Assembly: GCA_014773175.1 (NCBI GenBank) | Contig: VXCM01002918.1 | Location: 2,861-66,860, forward strand | Length of the DNA stretch: 64,000 bases | Reading direction: 5' to 3' | Source: Lucifuga dentata | Lineage: Eukaryota; Chordata; Actinopteri; Ophidiiformes; Bythitidae | Shown here: positions 13,801-28,800 of the stretch, in pieces | Layout of the letters: each line of letters starts with the position of its first letter | Position numbering within the stretch: position 1 is the stretch's first letter | The notes under the pieces: model-generated | What the model saw: the letters and a program-made list of their open reading frames with translations, nothing else | Databases searched by the model: none | Told to the model about the DNA's origin: nothing | Made by a program: the position numbers and the translations under genes

Positions 13801-16800
13801 AGACTTTTTGACATTGCTTTAGACATTGCTGGAAGGTTGAAGTTGAGTCGATGATGGTCTGAAAGGTTTCTTCTTTTCCAACTCTGGTGGGAAAATGGAC
13901 ATTTCTGCCTTTCGGATGAATGATGAAACGTTTTGAAGCTATTTTTTTCCAGTCTAGAGACTCATCTTCAACCTTCTACATGTTTTACCACCTGAGATGA
14001 ACCTTCACAGACAGATTTCTTCTAGAAATTAATTAGATTTACTTCAAATTATGTGAGTATTTAAAGGCTGAACACCTGGAATGCAGCATTTTCCCATCAT
14101 GGTCATGTTAACTTTACCAACGTCAAGGACTTCTGTTTTATTTTCAGAAAAGTTGCAAATTACTTTAAAGAAATACAGCAGTATTTTGGGAAGTTATTCA
14201 CTCCATACTAACTTTAAAATATACAACATTGAGTTATGTACTGATGCTATGTGAGAAAAGAATCTGAAAACAACCCTAAATCTAAGTACTTTTCTATTAT
14301 ATACACTGTATATTGTATTACCAAAAAAATGGTCATATCATACTGAAATGTGATAAAAATGAAATGTTTGGCTGGATGGACCGTGTACGTGTTAAATTCA
14401 TGGTTCAGAGGACTAAAGAATGGTCACTGACCTGCAATACCTCCAAAAATAAGCCTCTATCGACTGTACTGAGACAATGATACCTCATTTTTTAGATTTA
14501 TGAATCTACTGGCCATATAATTAAAACAGCTAAGAACATTTTATTACCAAAAGGTCAGTCCTCTTACTCACTCTGCTCACTAAATGTTATCATGGAGATC
14601 TGCAGCCAGCAGCCACCCAGGGCACAATTCTGCGTCTGTGTTCTAGTGATTTAAAGGGTAAGTGGACCAAAGGGCCCATCTCCCAAAACTATGGTGTATT
14701 CCTTTAATTTTCTAAGTGTAGCATTCGACTCCAAATGTATTCGGCAACATTAATCTTCTGGGGAATCAAGAGACTGTTAATGTTCAGCCTTTCAAGTGCC
14801 ATGGAGATGCTTACGTCTGTGCTTTGACATGTTAGATCTCCAGTTTGGAGTCAGGACAGAGAGGGAGTGAAGCGATAATTGGCAGCATATTCAAAAGGTG
14901 CCTTCCATCTGCTGAGCCGAGTGTTAAATCCTGTCTGCTATTACAGGTCTGAGTCTGAAGCTTCATAAAAGAGAGCAAGAGAGAGGGAGAGAATAAAGAT
15001 GAAAAACTAAATTTCATCCTAAATAAACTGCTTTGACAAATGTCTCCACTTTCGGTTTGAATAGATGATTCATTGCATATCAAACAATGCGAGTGGAAGA
15101 AGCTGACACGGTGTGTCACTCAGGCTCCCATCAGAGCAGCCTACACCGTGCAAAAAGGCCTGAGACTTGCTCTTTTTCTTCCTCTCGTACAAAGCATGGT
15201 GAAAATGTAATTCTCGCTGCGACTTTTTCATTCAGACAATACGCAATTTATCTTACAGACAACACCCTATTAAAAAAAAAAAAAAAAAAAAAAAAAGACA
15301 GCGAACAGTCCGGCAGGGATGGAAACATAAAGCAGGCTTAGAAAACTGCATCTCTGGCTTGCTCTACATCTCTACCTACCTTTGTTATTGTTTAAATACT
15401 ACAATACACACACACACACGCACACACACACACACACACACAGAGGGGGAGAGGAAAGACAAATCCTGCTTATAATGGAATGTCCAGGCATGTCTTTGTG
15501 TAAGAGGGGATGTCAGCTTACATACCACGTGGGATAAACCATATTACTGTTAATCCTTCTGCTAATCTGTAAATGGCTTTTTTTTTTTTTGGTCATTTTC
15601 CTTTTGTTTAAGCAAAAAAGGCACAAGCGGGATGCGTTCCAAAGCACACATTAATGATTAAAACTAGTGAGCAGCCATATTTCAGGGTTGGTTATTTGCC
15701 TGAGCGGAAGCTGACACGTTAAAAAAAAAAAAAAAAAAAAAAAAGATTCTACCACTGAATGCTGCAACTGTTATCAGGGATGTTCCAATCAGCTTTAGCT
15801 TGATGTGTTATTGGAGATAAACCAATACAGGATTCCGAGGCTGATTTGATATCAATATTTAACTATATGAAGCATTGGTTTTGACATAAACACAATCATT
15901 ATCGACAATGATCCCTCAACATTGGTTAGAGTTGTGGCAAGTGGAGTAGTAAGGAAGAATATTTTAAGATAAACCTTATGATATATGTCATAACTTTCTT
16001 TAATAACAAACTGAAAAATCACAAACACGCTGGAATTTAAATGACTATACATAAAAAACGGGTTATGTTCTGATGTAAACATCAGAACATAACCCTTCAG
16101 ATTTGGTAACGTTTTTCAGATATCTAAATTAAATACAGCATTGATTATTTCCACGTCCAAAATAATCCGCCAAAAATGCTTATTTTTGTAGAAAATAGCA
16201 AAAAAATAGCTAGCTCGGTTACCAGCGTTAGCTTGTAGCATGCTGATGCCGTCTGTATCTGCGCTGCAGGTTGCAAGACCGGATCTTCCGGGTCAAATCG
16301 TGTTTTCGGGTCAGATCGGGTAGCAACACGCAACAAATACTTCCTCGCTGATTCAGTAGAAGAATCACACAGCCCCACGGAGTTTAACAGCGCCACCTCC
16401 AGTCCGTGGGAAGCTAAGCAGTGTTGTATTGTGGAGGGTAGCAGGACGAGGATCACGTGACCGACCGAGACCGCTCGAGCTAGCATTAGCTACGACTAGC
16501 TACAAGCTTGTCGTCTTAAAAACAAAACAATGGAAACAACAAAACACATTTCTATAAATTAAATTAAAAAATATATACAAATAAAAACATATAACGATTC
16601 CAATTATAGAAAATAGGAAAAAAGAAATCTTTGTGGGAAAATTCTAGCAAAAAATATTTCAGGAAAATTAAAAAATTAAAATTAAAATAAAAAATTAAAT
16701 TAAATATAATTTTAGATGGATGCTTAATGACCAAACTATAATTTAACACACTAAAGGTTATTAAAAGTGACATGACTGAGCAAAACAATTTGTGGTCCAT

Positions 16801-19800
16801 TTATGTCTGTTTTTAATTATTAGCTACAATTTCAAGGTTTTTTTTTTTTTTTTTTTTTTTTTGACTAATGTAACATAAAACTGCAACACAAAAAATGATC
16901 AGGCTGACAATGGGGGTACTTGCACTTTATTACAAACTGCCCACAAAGAATAAAGTGTCCCCCTAACTGTAGAATAGTAGGGTTTTACTATTTTTCTTAA
17001 GTCTCAAGGATGGTGTGTTGTCCTCTTCTCCACTGATTCTGCTTAGTCGCATCATTTTCTTTTCATTTCTTGCTAGCCACACTGTTGAGACTTAGCCTTA
17101 CAGATGCCTTTAACAGCCTGTGTGAAAAAGCCTTAAATGTTGTAATGGTTTATTGACAATCTCTCCAATAAAAATGCTGCTCGAGTGACATTTACTTCTT
17201 ACTTCAACTATTTCATGATCATTTTTTGCGATCGGCAAGACATTTGTAAGGAATATTGGCAATAGCGATGATGGACGATCAAACAGAGCATCCTGAACAG
17301 TTTTCAGTACAATCCAATTTTTTTTTCTTTCCCTCAGCCTGTCTTTTCAATTTGTGCTTCCCTTCATGATTTCTTAAGTAACACAGTGACTTGTGGTCAC
17401 CTCTAGATGAAGTCTAGATAAATTTGTGCATACAGCTGTGGGTCATACATGTGGGTGGAGAGTGCAACGGCAACAGCATTATTAGAACTAAGACTAAAGT
17501 CGATGGAGAATAATTGTGTGGATTCTCAGCAACCGACACCAAAATCTGTTATATTTTGATGATTTTGACATATTTTTCTTTTTTTCATTATTTTCTGCAG
17601 AGATGTAAAGTGCCTTAGTTCATTTCAGCTGTATGGTTTTGAGGTATTGATGCTCGAGTATTCAGATTTTGGGAGTTTTACTCCATTATATTTCATATGA
17701 AATATTGTACTTTTATTTCACTACATTTATGAGATGGCTGTAGTTACTAGTTACTTTGCTGGTTCTGATTTTACATTTGACGCTAAATAAGCACAGTTGT
17801 TGATATTTTGATGCTTCAGCACATTTTACTGCCAATACTTGTTCAGTTTTACTTATGTAAGAGTGTCATGGAATATAATTACATTTTAATATCGCTACTT
17901 TTCCTAAGGTAAAGGATTTAAATACTTCTGTAGCTGAACTGGAAAGATCTCAGAATGACATCATCTACGAACAAGGTGGCAAAATCAGCCCGACTGCAAA
18001 ATAAACCATTAATTATCTGTATTTACCGCATTAAGAGTATTTTCGTGGATATTATAGGTTTTGTCTTACTGACCAGTTTCTGGGTCCACAGAGAAATACG
18101 GCTGGCCCTCCAGGATGCTGTACACCACCTTGGCGCTGTTCCCATACGTAGCATCGTCTGNCGGCTGGCCCTCCAGGATGCTGTACACCACCTTGGCGCT
18201 GTTCCCATACGTAGCATCGTCTGCGTCTAAGGCTGTCACCTGAATTACGGAGGTGCCTGTGGGGAGAAGAAGATTCATGACAATGATTTAGATCAGCTCT
18301 TCAATACCACTGAAAATTGTCTGCTGGATAATTGGTTAAGTTGATGCACCTTCTGATGAGGTGTCAGATCCTCTTCTAATCACACTCCTGGAGAATGTGA
18401 CTGATCATTTCTGTCCCATTGCATAAACCAATCTTTATTCCTTGGGCACTTACGCCCTTATACATGATTGATTTTTGCATGTAATCGATAAGTCCTAATG
18501 TATTTTTCTAAGTATATCTCACTAAGCATACAAGCAAGACTGATACGGGTTCTTTGCAAACCCCAAGAAGCCTATTAGTGTATCCACACATCTGAGGTGT
18601 CTAAGTAGCCAAATATCTGATAGCAGGCAAATGACTGTGATCCATTTTCTCTTCCAGAGATGCTAAAGCCGTTTCGGTAGAACAAAGGGAAACAGTTAGC
18701 CAAGTGCTACCTCCCAAATGGTGCCTTGCGGGACCAAGTGTTGCCTCATTACATGCAGAGGAAAATTAATTGAGTAGAAATATTTAATGACAAAGTGGTA
18801 TAAATATAAAATTGTGCAATACAGTTTGATAACGACCCCATGAAACTTCTCTAATTTGATGTCAGTTGAGATATGTGAGGGCGAGACAAGAGCTTCCCTC
18901 CTATAAAATCCAAGTCATTTGTAAGGATGAAGGATGATGTGTTATAGAGAAAAAAATTTGGGGAGGAAAAAAAAAAAAAAAAANAAAAAAAAAAAAAAAA
19001 AGCAGGATTCTGTCAGGAGAGGCCATAGCTATCTGCTTTCCTGCTGACAGTTCTGGAGAATTCCTGAGCATGTTCACCGAACCCTGATCACTAATACCTT
19101 TAACTAGGGAATTAGACTCAAAGAGGCTTTTCTGACACAGCAGCTCTTAAAAAATATCACTGATCCACATCGCCCATCTCAACGCTGACTCTAAGCTTCA
19201 GAAAAAGAAATTTATGACAAACAAGTCGGGAATAATCTCAGTTTTCATGTGGTGGCAGTTTGAGCAAATCACCTTGACTGAAATCATTCGGTTTTCAAAG
19301 GAAGGGCATCAAAGTCACTCTTGACCAAGAGTCCAGAAGAAGAATGTCAGCGCCGTGAGACTATAATAAAACCATTTAAAGGGACGGCGTTTAGAAGCAG
19401 TCACTCGTGAACACATGCTCTGCCAAGCGGTGACATCACACCTCGGTTGTTGCCATGGGCACCCGTGCTGCCCTTAGATAAGTGCCGGCCTCTCTCCTGG
19501 GGTTGCTGAACTGAGTGACAACTATGTCACATGTCTGTGCTGCAACGTCCCTCAGTCCCTGAACGCAGCAGAACACAGAGTTCACTCCATGTTTTCATAC
19601 AAGTATTGATTAGGAGGCTTTTCGTATTGTTTGTCTGTATTCATGAGGCCTGCGTGTATTTTAGAATAAACACGAGCCGCAGCGTACGGCGAAGAAAAGT
19701 TTAATTTGGTCTTGAATGACAGGAACAAATTATAACACAAACACAACAAATGATGCTGTCTCAGAAACTGGCATGGCAGAAATACAATCTGTAATTATTC

Positions 19801-22800
19801 ACTGTGATGACAGAGCTGAAAATTCCAGTAATTAAATTAAACACTGTTTTAATAAGATACAAACTGTATTTAAAAGATTATCTGCACCACTGCTGGAACC
19901 GTCACAGAGACGGGTTACCTTGTTTATTTTCCGGTCATAAAACAGCTCCTAGTCTTTCTCCTTTAATTAGTCAGGCTCTTGTTGTCGAGTCGGCGTCATT
20001 ATTATGATTGATAAAGTCCCATTGATCCAGTAAGACTGCCGTTTTATAACGTCTCTATCCTATTTGCATCATAAGCCTTTTAATCAAGCTCACGATGAGA
20101 CATGCATTCACATACACACAAACACACACACCTACTTTAATTTGTGTAAGCTCTAAATCATTGTCTATTTTATGAGCTAGAAATATGATTTTATACGTAC
20201 TCTTCTCCTGCACACATTCTATATGAGAGGAAGAATATTGTGATTTCAAAATCCCTCCTCCACGGCTGCACAGGGTCAGTGTTAGGATAGAAATGCCTTC
20301 ATACAGGCTGAACACGATGAATAAACTGACATGAAATCAGTCGTGTTTCATCTTTTAACTCGGTGACTAGAAATCACACGCACACAACACGTACATCAGT
20401 TTTTTCATTGATTGGTTGATTTCATTTCCATGAAAAACTTGCAGAGACTCTGCAGATGGATTCGTTATTATTAATTACATTAACGTGTTCTCTGATCAGC
20501 TAGTCTAGTTATGGGCGTTTAAACTGAGTTAGTGACTTATTGTGTGGAAGTATGGGGAAATGCATACAAAACAGTGACAAACCCAATTTTTCTACTGCAA
20601 ATTGTAAGACAAGTAATGACGAGCCAACAAATCTACTCTTTATTCAAATAAATGCTTTTAAAATTTAGAGTTAGTAGATTTCAAAATAATACAGTTTATG
20701 TATAAGGTAAAAAATGTACTGTTACCACCAAGTATCCAGAAGTTTAAACTGAGAGAAAGTAAATATGACTTGAGAGGAGCATGTATTTTTCAAAAACCAA
20801 GGATAAGGACTAATGTAAAAAAAAAAACAAAACACTGTATTTCAGTCAAAGGGCTAAATATATGGAACAGTTGTATTAATAAGTTAATGTTAGTCAGTGG
20901 AAGAAAGCACATCAACAGTTCCTTTCCCAGAGTCTAACTGTTGCAAAAAAACTCATTCTCAGATATTGGAAAAAGAATGACAAACAATGGACCAATGAAC
21001 TAACTAATACAGTATTTATCACCTGGAAAGAATAAGATATTTACAAAACGATAGATTAGATTACTTCAATAAGGCTTGGCAACCCTTTATGGTATATCTG
21101 AAGCTGTGCTGATGTTTTGAATGCCGGTATTCTTGTTATGGTTCTTTTTTTTTTTTAACTCTGCTATAATTAAGGCTTCTATTTTATTGAATTCCCAATT
21201 CTCAGTTTGCGCTGCTGCCCTCTCCTATTTACTTAGTTATTATTATTATTATTTACTTATTAAATTATTTTTCTCTTCTTATCCATGGGGTGTATATTGT
21301 TTGNTATTATTATTATTATTTACTTATTAAATTATTTTTCTCTTCTTATCCATGGGGTGTATATTGTTTGCAAACATATGTCATTATTGTTTACTGTTGC
21401 CTTTGTCTGCAATAAGTTGTTCTATGTCACTGGACATTGACTTGTTTGGTCAGACAACAAATATCTGTCTGCTGTTTGTATACATATGCAAATTGTTNAC
21501 ATTGACTTGTTTGGTCAGACAACAAATATCTGTCTGCTGTTTGTATACATATGCAAATTGTTTGCTTGTTTGTTTATTTTTGTGTATTTTTTCTGTTTTT
21601 TTTTTTATCTTTGTACTAAAAAATAAACAAGGATAATAAGTTAAAAGAATGTAGTACATTTAATAAGTTTAAAAAATTGACAAAAAACATGTTAATGAGG
21701 AAATATTAAAAATGTTGCAGGAGTAAGGTATAAAATGATATCGAAATGATGTGTTAAAAGAAAATGGAACTTTGTTATGATGTAATGCTGGACGCCAAAC
21801 ATGTTCTTTAAAAGTGGGAGGGGCTGGCGAAATAATCTGTAGCTTCAGCCACACCCTTTCAGTCTGCAAAAAATATATATATCTTAGCATCGTTGCTTTC
21901 CTATTTAATTATGCATAAATGTTGTTGAAGCTGTGTTTGTTTTTTTTTTGTTTTGTTGTACGTATATTAATGCAGACTGAACAAAGTTTCATTTCATTTC
22001 ATTTCACTTCGCCTTAATGTGGTTACAAGTTGATTCTCCACATCATCAAAATCTGCCTGCCGTTGGAGAACATTACATCTGGCATCTATTAAAGGCAAAA
22101 TGCCCAGTAACCGTTGATGGTACGTACCGATGTCAGACATCTCTGGGACCCTGGCCATGTAAGGATCCTTGGTAAACCGAGGCTCGTTATCATTGATGTC
22201 ATGAATCTTGATGATGAACTCTGACTGTCCCTCCAGCGCCTCGTTGGTGAGGCGGTTGACAGCTTTGGCGTGGAGGATGTAGTAGGCCTTCTCCTCCCTG
22301 TCCAGCCTCTTGGTGGCGTGGATGTCCCCCGACTTCTCATCGATCTTGAAGAGGGTTCCNCTCCCTGTCCAGCCTCTTGGTGGCGTGGATGTCCCCCGAC
22401 TTCTCATCGATCTTGAAGAGGGTTCCCGCTCCCTCCCCAGTCAGGACGTACCGCACACTCCCGTCGCCTCGGTCCGAATCCGAGTGAAGCTGCAGGAAAA
22501 CGAAACGCGGAAAAGAAAGATTGAAAATCTGGATTCGTACGCATGCTGCAAAATATGGGAATTCAAGGAAGTTTTAAGATGTTTTCAGATGATTCAATGA
22601 CAATTCAGTCTCATTATGTCAATAATGCATAAGGATATTATAATTAGAATTAATCCTGACTTGTCTTAAGATGATTTCAGACCTACAGTTTGCAACTTTC
22701 AATGCAAATTTCCAATGCAGATCAGGTTCTTGCAGGATCTTAAAAAAGACAAACTAAAGCAGGTTACTGCTCTAGAACCAAAAAAATTATATTAGACTCC

Positions 22801-25800
22801 AGAAAACTCCACACGTAATTGCCCTGTGATGTATTTTTAACAACAAAAATCTGTTTTATGACATTAACTCCTAAGCTAAGTTGAATTAAAAGACAAATTT
22901 CAAGTGGAACTCTTAAAATGCTGCTGCTAAAAGGTTTAAATTAAAGTCAGATATTGCAGTTGTATTTTCATGCCAGTTTCAGGAAGTCTGATTGAATCAT
23001 TTTCACTTTGCACTTTGCAGATTTTTTTAATTGATACTTGAAAATTCCATTAGATCACAGAGTATTTTCTTCGTATCTAGCATCACAGAGTATTTTCCTC
23101 GTATCTAGCAGGGGCTTTTTGCAGTGCAGCTCTCCTACAGCCAGTTTCAGGGTTTTTCATACCATAAACATCCACTTTAATCCACTCTATTGCTAATTAT
23201 TACAGCACAGCAGGGATTCAAACTCCATTTTTATAAGCTTTAATGTTTGCTTAATTTGCTGTTATGAACACGTGGCCTCGGTTCGATCTTTCTGGAGAAA
23301 AATCCTCCGGTTTGCCTTGGCGGCAAAAACCATCATGAACAGAAACTCAAATCCGTCGACACAAAGTCCAAAGAAAGCAAAAAAACACATCACAGTTCCA
23401 GCTACGCTGTTTGATTGACAGAGCAAGGAGCACTTCTGTACCAAAGATGTCAACAAAATCAACTTTCAAAGCAGAATCACAGTTTTCCACTTGAAGACTT
23501 TCAGATACACTGCACACATCTCTCTGATTTGACCTATCCAACCCCTGGCAAAGAAACGCTGACAGCATTTCCGAGTGCTTTTAGTGTGTGCGTTTTTTTT
23601 TTTTTTTTTTTNTTTTTTTTTTTTTTTTTTTGTTTTTTTTTAACAGATTCATATCGTCCTAAGTAAACTGTCATCACATTATGATGAAATCCATCCTGAA
23701 ACCCGCATCCTGCCAAAAGAAGAAAACACGCAGCCAAAGCATTGAAGATGTGTTTGCTGGCTGTTATCGTACTTTTCACCGGAGGGCTGCTGTGGCATTT
23801 TCACAGTGCTGTAAAACAGAATGCCAGTAGGTCAAAGTCTGTGAAGTGCCTGCATGAGTGTGTACGAGTTCACAGCCTGCCAAACCCTGATAGATCAGGA
23901 TCAACATGCCGGACCACCGCCAGCCCACTTGTGTTTGGAGGTCCTCGTTGTTATTTGCGCTCTCTCTATCCCTTTCTACTTCTCGTTTAATTTTTTTTTT
24001 TTTTTTTNNNNNNNNNNNNNNNNNNNNNNNNNNNNNNNNNNNNNNNNNNNNNNNNNNNNCCCCCCCCCCCCCCTTTAATAACTGAGGACATGGTAATAAT
24101 TGTGAGGCAAAGTAAAGAGCGAAACAGAAGTGTTTGCAGATGTGGGAAAACGCATCACGTAGGAACCAAAGCAAATGGAATCGGCGCGTTTTCGCTGACA
24201 CGTCGGTGATGTAATGAAAAGATCCATTATCGCGTATTATCTGTACATGCATGTTTGACAGTTGGAGTGCTTATTTTCCCCATTGCGTGGCAGAACGGGA
24301 CACGGAGTCGTTCTTGGCTCGGCGGCCGGACAGCCTGAGCGTTGCGGCTGNGCAGAACGGGACACGGAGTCGTTCTTGGCTCGGCGGCCGGACAGCCTGA
24401 GCGTTGCGGCTGCGTCATGTGGGAGTGCATTGCAAAGTCTCCCTTCTCATCATATATTAAAAAGCTTTTCATCCCAGGTGCTCGGAAGCTTTACTAATTC
24501 ATGCTGTTTTATCAGGCCAAAGCCGGCACATGTGACATGAACAGCTTTGTGGATTAGCATCTTTAACAATATTTGTTCCCTGCTTGAATGCTGGTAAAAA
24601 ATGACTGTTTTCATTTTCTTTCCTGCCTGTCTAACCAAGCCAGAAGAGTGTGTTGTGGAATTTTAGCATCTTCGGATTAGGATCTACAACACCATTTCAT
24701 TCTATTGAATCCTGCAGAAAACAACTGTTTTTTTTTCTTCTCTGTGTGTAACCAAGCCAGGAGAATATACTGCAGAATTTTATTTGTTTTCTGTTCTGCT
24801 TTACAGTACGTGCTTCCAAATAGAGACTCAGTTGGCTGAAAACAATCCACTTCAACATTATTATCTTTCTCCTGCTGTTACAGCTGCAATGTCCTTTTCT
24901 ATGATTGTCTATCAAGCTGCCTATCTCGGCCGGCACAACAATTCAGTTAATAACCGTGGGGCCCTCTCCTTTTGGCTGAGATGCGAGATAGACAGTGTGA
25001 CATATGCTGCATCGACTGTCATTTCTATGGAAACAGAGTGATCTTGTGGTTCTGGAGAGTTCTTCTTCACTCCCCTGAAGGATATTACAAGGCGGCTCAC
25101 AGTATCGAACCCCCAACACTTGCTGCAATAAGGATGTGACCCCGTCCCTCCCAGCTGCACACCTTGCTGCTGAGGAGAATTTACCGCTGCCCTTCTACTC
25201 AAATTAGACGGAAAAAAACTCTGCTGGAAATCAATGTGGCAGCCCGACGTGCATTCACAATGGCCTCCTGATCAATTTATATCGAAAATACAATTAAGCT
25301 GTCACAGGGAGGAAGAAAGCCACATGTGTATTCAGTGTAGTCACCAAGAAGCCCTGGCACATCAATAGCTTATGCCGCTGCATTTATCTGATGCATACAG
25401 TTACTAGTTACTTTGCAGATTAAGGCTTAAAATTCAATGCGAGATAAAATATTACAGTTATCAGGATAAAAAAAAAAGCATGATTCTCCGCTTTGTTTCA
25501 GCTTGATGGTCCGGTGCGTTTTAGTCGTTATCTCAAGAGAAATTAGGTCAGAGAATTTACCCAAGTGTAGAGAAGCAAAAGATCTGGAAATGCATGAAAA
25601 TCCTAGATGCAAAATTTTTTGAAAAAACTTCTTTCTTTCAAATTTTGCGATTATTTGATGTTGAGTTAATCCAGATTTATTTTGTTCTAAATTCTCCAAC
25701 TTTGGAGAATTTAGAGAGAATTTGTCAGTCAGAAGAGAATCCTCATATCTCTACTTTTAGTATTCATAATTGATGGGTTAACATGCACCAGATGCATGAA

Positions 25801-28800
25801 TGCATTAATAATTTAACGCCGGCAGGGTCTGTGCTTTACGACAAGTACTTTAGCTGTTAATACTTGTTCACTTTTACTAGGACTACTGCTTTTACTTAAA
25901 GGATTTGAGTACTTCTTCAATCACTGTCAAAGCCAAGTTAAATATTTCAGAACCTTCCACTCAATTAGCCGTTACGTGATTCACAGCAGTTGGTATTTTT
26001 TTCTCCACAGACGATGATATTTACTTCTGTTCCTCCTTATTTCATCTCACAGTTTGAAGTGGGCTGTGGAGTGAAGTGGTACTCATCAGACATCTGTGCT
26101 TGAGAATTTATGAGCGAGCGGACTTTTTTTTTTTTTTTTTTTTTTTTTGTTTGCGAAATTAATCAGCTTCAAGTGCAGCAAATGTTAATGCAGGCGAGAT
26201 TTGGCCGCCATTTGTGCTTCACTCGAGTTAGGCCAAAAAGATGGCACTGGAACAGGCTGCTTAGGGCAATTAGCCAGTTAGCCTTTAAGGCCTCGTGTCC
26301 TGGCCTGTCGAGAACTGGCTGCCTTCTATGTAGCCAGATGGTAGCCTCAGCCTGTGCACAAAAATAGCCGATCAAATGTCTGTTGATGTGTAAACTTAAG
26401 ATACGCGGTCAGAGCTTGTGAGACTTGAAGGTGAAATGTCTGCTAACATACATTTTTCTCTTTTGGACGTCAGCCATTGTGTCTTTTGTTTTGGGGTTCC
26501 ACGCATAATTTGAAGCATGTTATCTTTTAATTATAGCCATTTCTGCACAGTTTGTATTCACTTTGCCATCATATCTACTTGCCCCTCATTTGAATAGAAC
26601 GACTACTGAATCAGAGAGAAAATGCCAGAAAGTTTGATAATAAAAATGCAATTAAACTCACCCTGACAAAGCCAACGGGTGTTTAAAACAGTGGTAGGTG
26701 GCGGATGATAGCGTGGAAACAATGGCGAGGTGCTGTGGCGATATTGGCGTATCTTCCACAGACATCTCCTCGCCCCTGTAACACTGTCAGACAGATGTTT
26801 GCCAGCTTTGTCGCCACACGACCTCATAACGCCGCTTCCCCCGTTCGCACCACAGAGGAGAGGAACATAATTGAAGTTACCCCCTCCTGCTGCACAAGTG
26901 GGGACTTATCGCCTAATCAACAAACACTGCCAACGCGTGCTCCAGGTCGCCGCTGGAGACTGCGGGGGTTGCCATGGCGCAGATACAGCCAGCTCTGTGC
27001 CATATTGCAAACTCCTTGCCTCTGCGCCAAGGTGAGCAGCTGGTAATGGGGAGCATGAAAAGAGACCAAGAATCACCCCCCCCCCCCCNACACACACAAA
27101 CCCCAAAACCTCTCCGATCCGCTGCCATAAGACGTCTGAGTCCTCCCCCAGGTTTCAACCAGCTGAGTCATACAGAACTAGGAAGCATGTTATGTCTGTG
27201 TTCATTTCCTTTGTTCCCTTTCCTCTGATTTCCAGCCCATTACTGGAGGCGAGAGTGTGTGTGCGCGCGTGTTTGTTCACATACGTGTGGGTAGAGAACA
27301 TTGCTCACTTGCTTGGGACTACGTTGAGGAGTCTACCCACCAGGCCCAGAACCACTGGGGCCTATCAGAGGCTGTAAATACTTTATGAGATATGACAGTG
27401 CAGCACAAACACTCCTCAACCACAGGCCATTAACCATTTTCAGTAGAAATGTGCCCTTTGGTAAAGTAAGAAATAATGAAATAAACAAACATTCTCTTCC
27501 CCCGGTGACAGCGCGGCCCTCTGAGGCCTGCATGCAGCTCGCCTGCTAATGAGAGTCAGCGTATGATTCCGCTCCTGCAGGAAAGAAAAATCACCGGCCA
27601 ATACAGCGAGATTAGCAGCCAACCAGCGCCGAGGCGAGACAGCTCTGCCAGCGCTTCCTCAATCGCGTCTCTTAATTCTTTCCTGTTTCCAACGCTTTTA
27701 TTACCCTCATTCGGGAAAGAAAAAAAAAAAAAATTGCAATTTCATTTGTTAGCGCGTCGCAACTCGATAAAGCCGTTGTAAAAAAGCAACTGAGGGAGAT
27801 TGAGTTTAGCAAATAACCGGAGATGGGATGTTGTAATTCAAGAGCAGTTTCATCATTCCATCTTTTACTGTGTGTCAAGAGCTGCTCCCTTGGTTATCAT
27901 AACCTGCCATTTTGTTATTTCCAATTCATTTTTTTCTTCCCAAACAAAACTGTTTTTGTTCCGTGCCGTGTTCTCACGTTGCCATGATGTCACTTGCAAT
28001 GACAAAAGCTTTTCCTTTTGTGTTTCTGCATTATTTTTTTTCCCCCCTCTCCATTCACGCTGAAAAATATGGCTTCCACCTGAGGATACAGATGCAGATG
28101 GTTGTTCCATGTTGAGCCATGTGTTCAACTCAAAAGCTATTCTTTCCCTTTAGGGCCTCATTCATCACTTGTATTTTATCTAGCAATTAACAAAACAGTA
28201 ATTGCAATCAGATAAGATCTACATACTCCAATCCTATGTGACAACTGGCTACTGAGCCGGAATGAAGGGAAAAGGCCCAGCTGCATCTACTCATGGAAAC
28301 AACAAGCGCTCAGAGTCCTGATTAAGTGCGGTGCTCGAAGGTTGATGCCTTAATGGCGTCTTCATGAGACGGGCTCTCAGACCGTGGCCTCTGGCTCAAC
28401 AAGGAGCTCTCTAAGTGTATACCTCACCCTGAGAATCCATTCCTCTTTTTTGCTATTAGACCTTTTACAAGCTAAAAGGACGAGTTGCACATCAATCACC
28501 ACTCTCTCTGAAGACAAAGTGGTTTGATCCTGCTCGGCATTTATTTGATCTTCTTTCTTTTTTTGTCCTCCTTTATGTTTTGTTCTTTTTCTTTTCTTGT
28601 ATCTGCTTTCCTCGTACTATAGCGAGCGTTGTAATCCTTTTAGACCGGGCCTGAAAGTCAACTCTCACTCAGGGAGGACGTATCCTGCAGAATCTCATTT
28701 GGTTGGATGACTCTATCCTCCGTGGACACACTGCAGGAATGCAAAGCACCAGCCCCATTCAGCCCCTCGCACAAAACAGCCTTTCTTCCCCCCTCAGCCG

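Larger units (their letters stand above)
13550..18073. other. Intron 4, remaining sequence
   Basis: Contains the LINE tail, a CTTCC-rich run at 13677-13795, A runs at 15271-15295 and 15721-15744, a CA microsatellite at 15406-15440, a probable hAT at 15775-17295 and a hAT-MITE piece at 17600-17940. 13800-15080 is unique sequence with no recognisable gene. Confidence 0.5.

Noticed and set aside
18068..18072. Stronger-looking donor GTAAGA four to five bases beyond the chosen exon 4 donor
   Set aside because: It would give an exon longer than 120 nt after correction and put exon 5 out of frame.
21121..21330. Duplicated TATTATTATT segment as a genuine tandem repeat
   Set aside because: It is one of the single-N assembly joints (N 21304) and not biological duplication.
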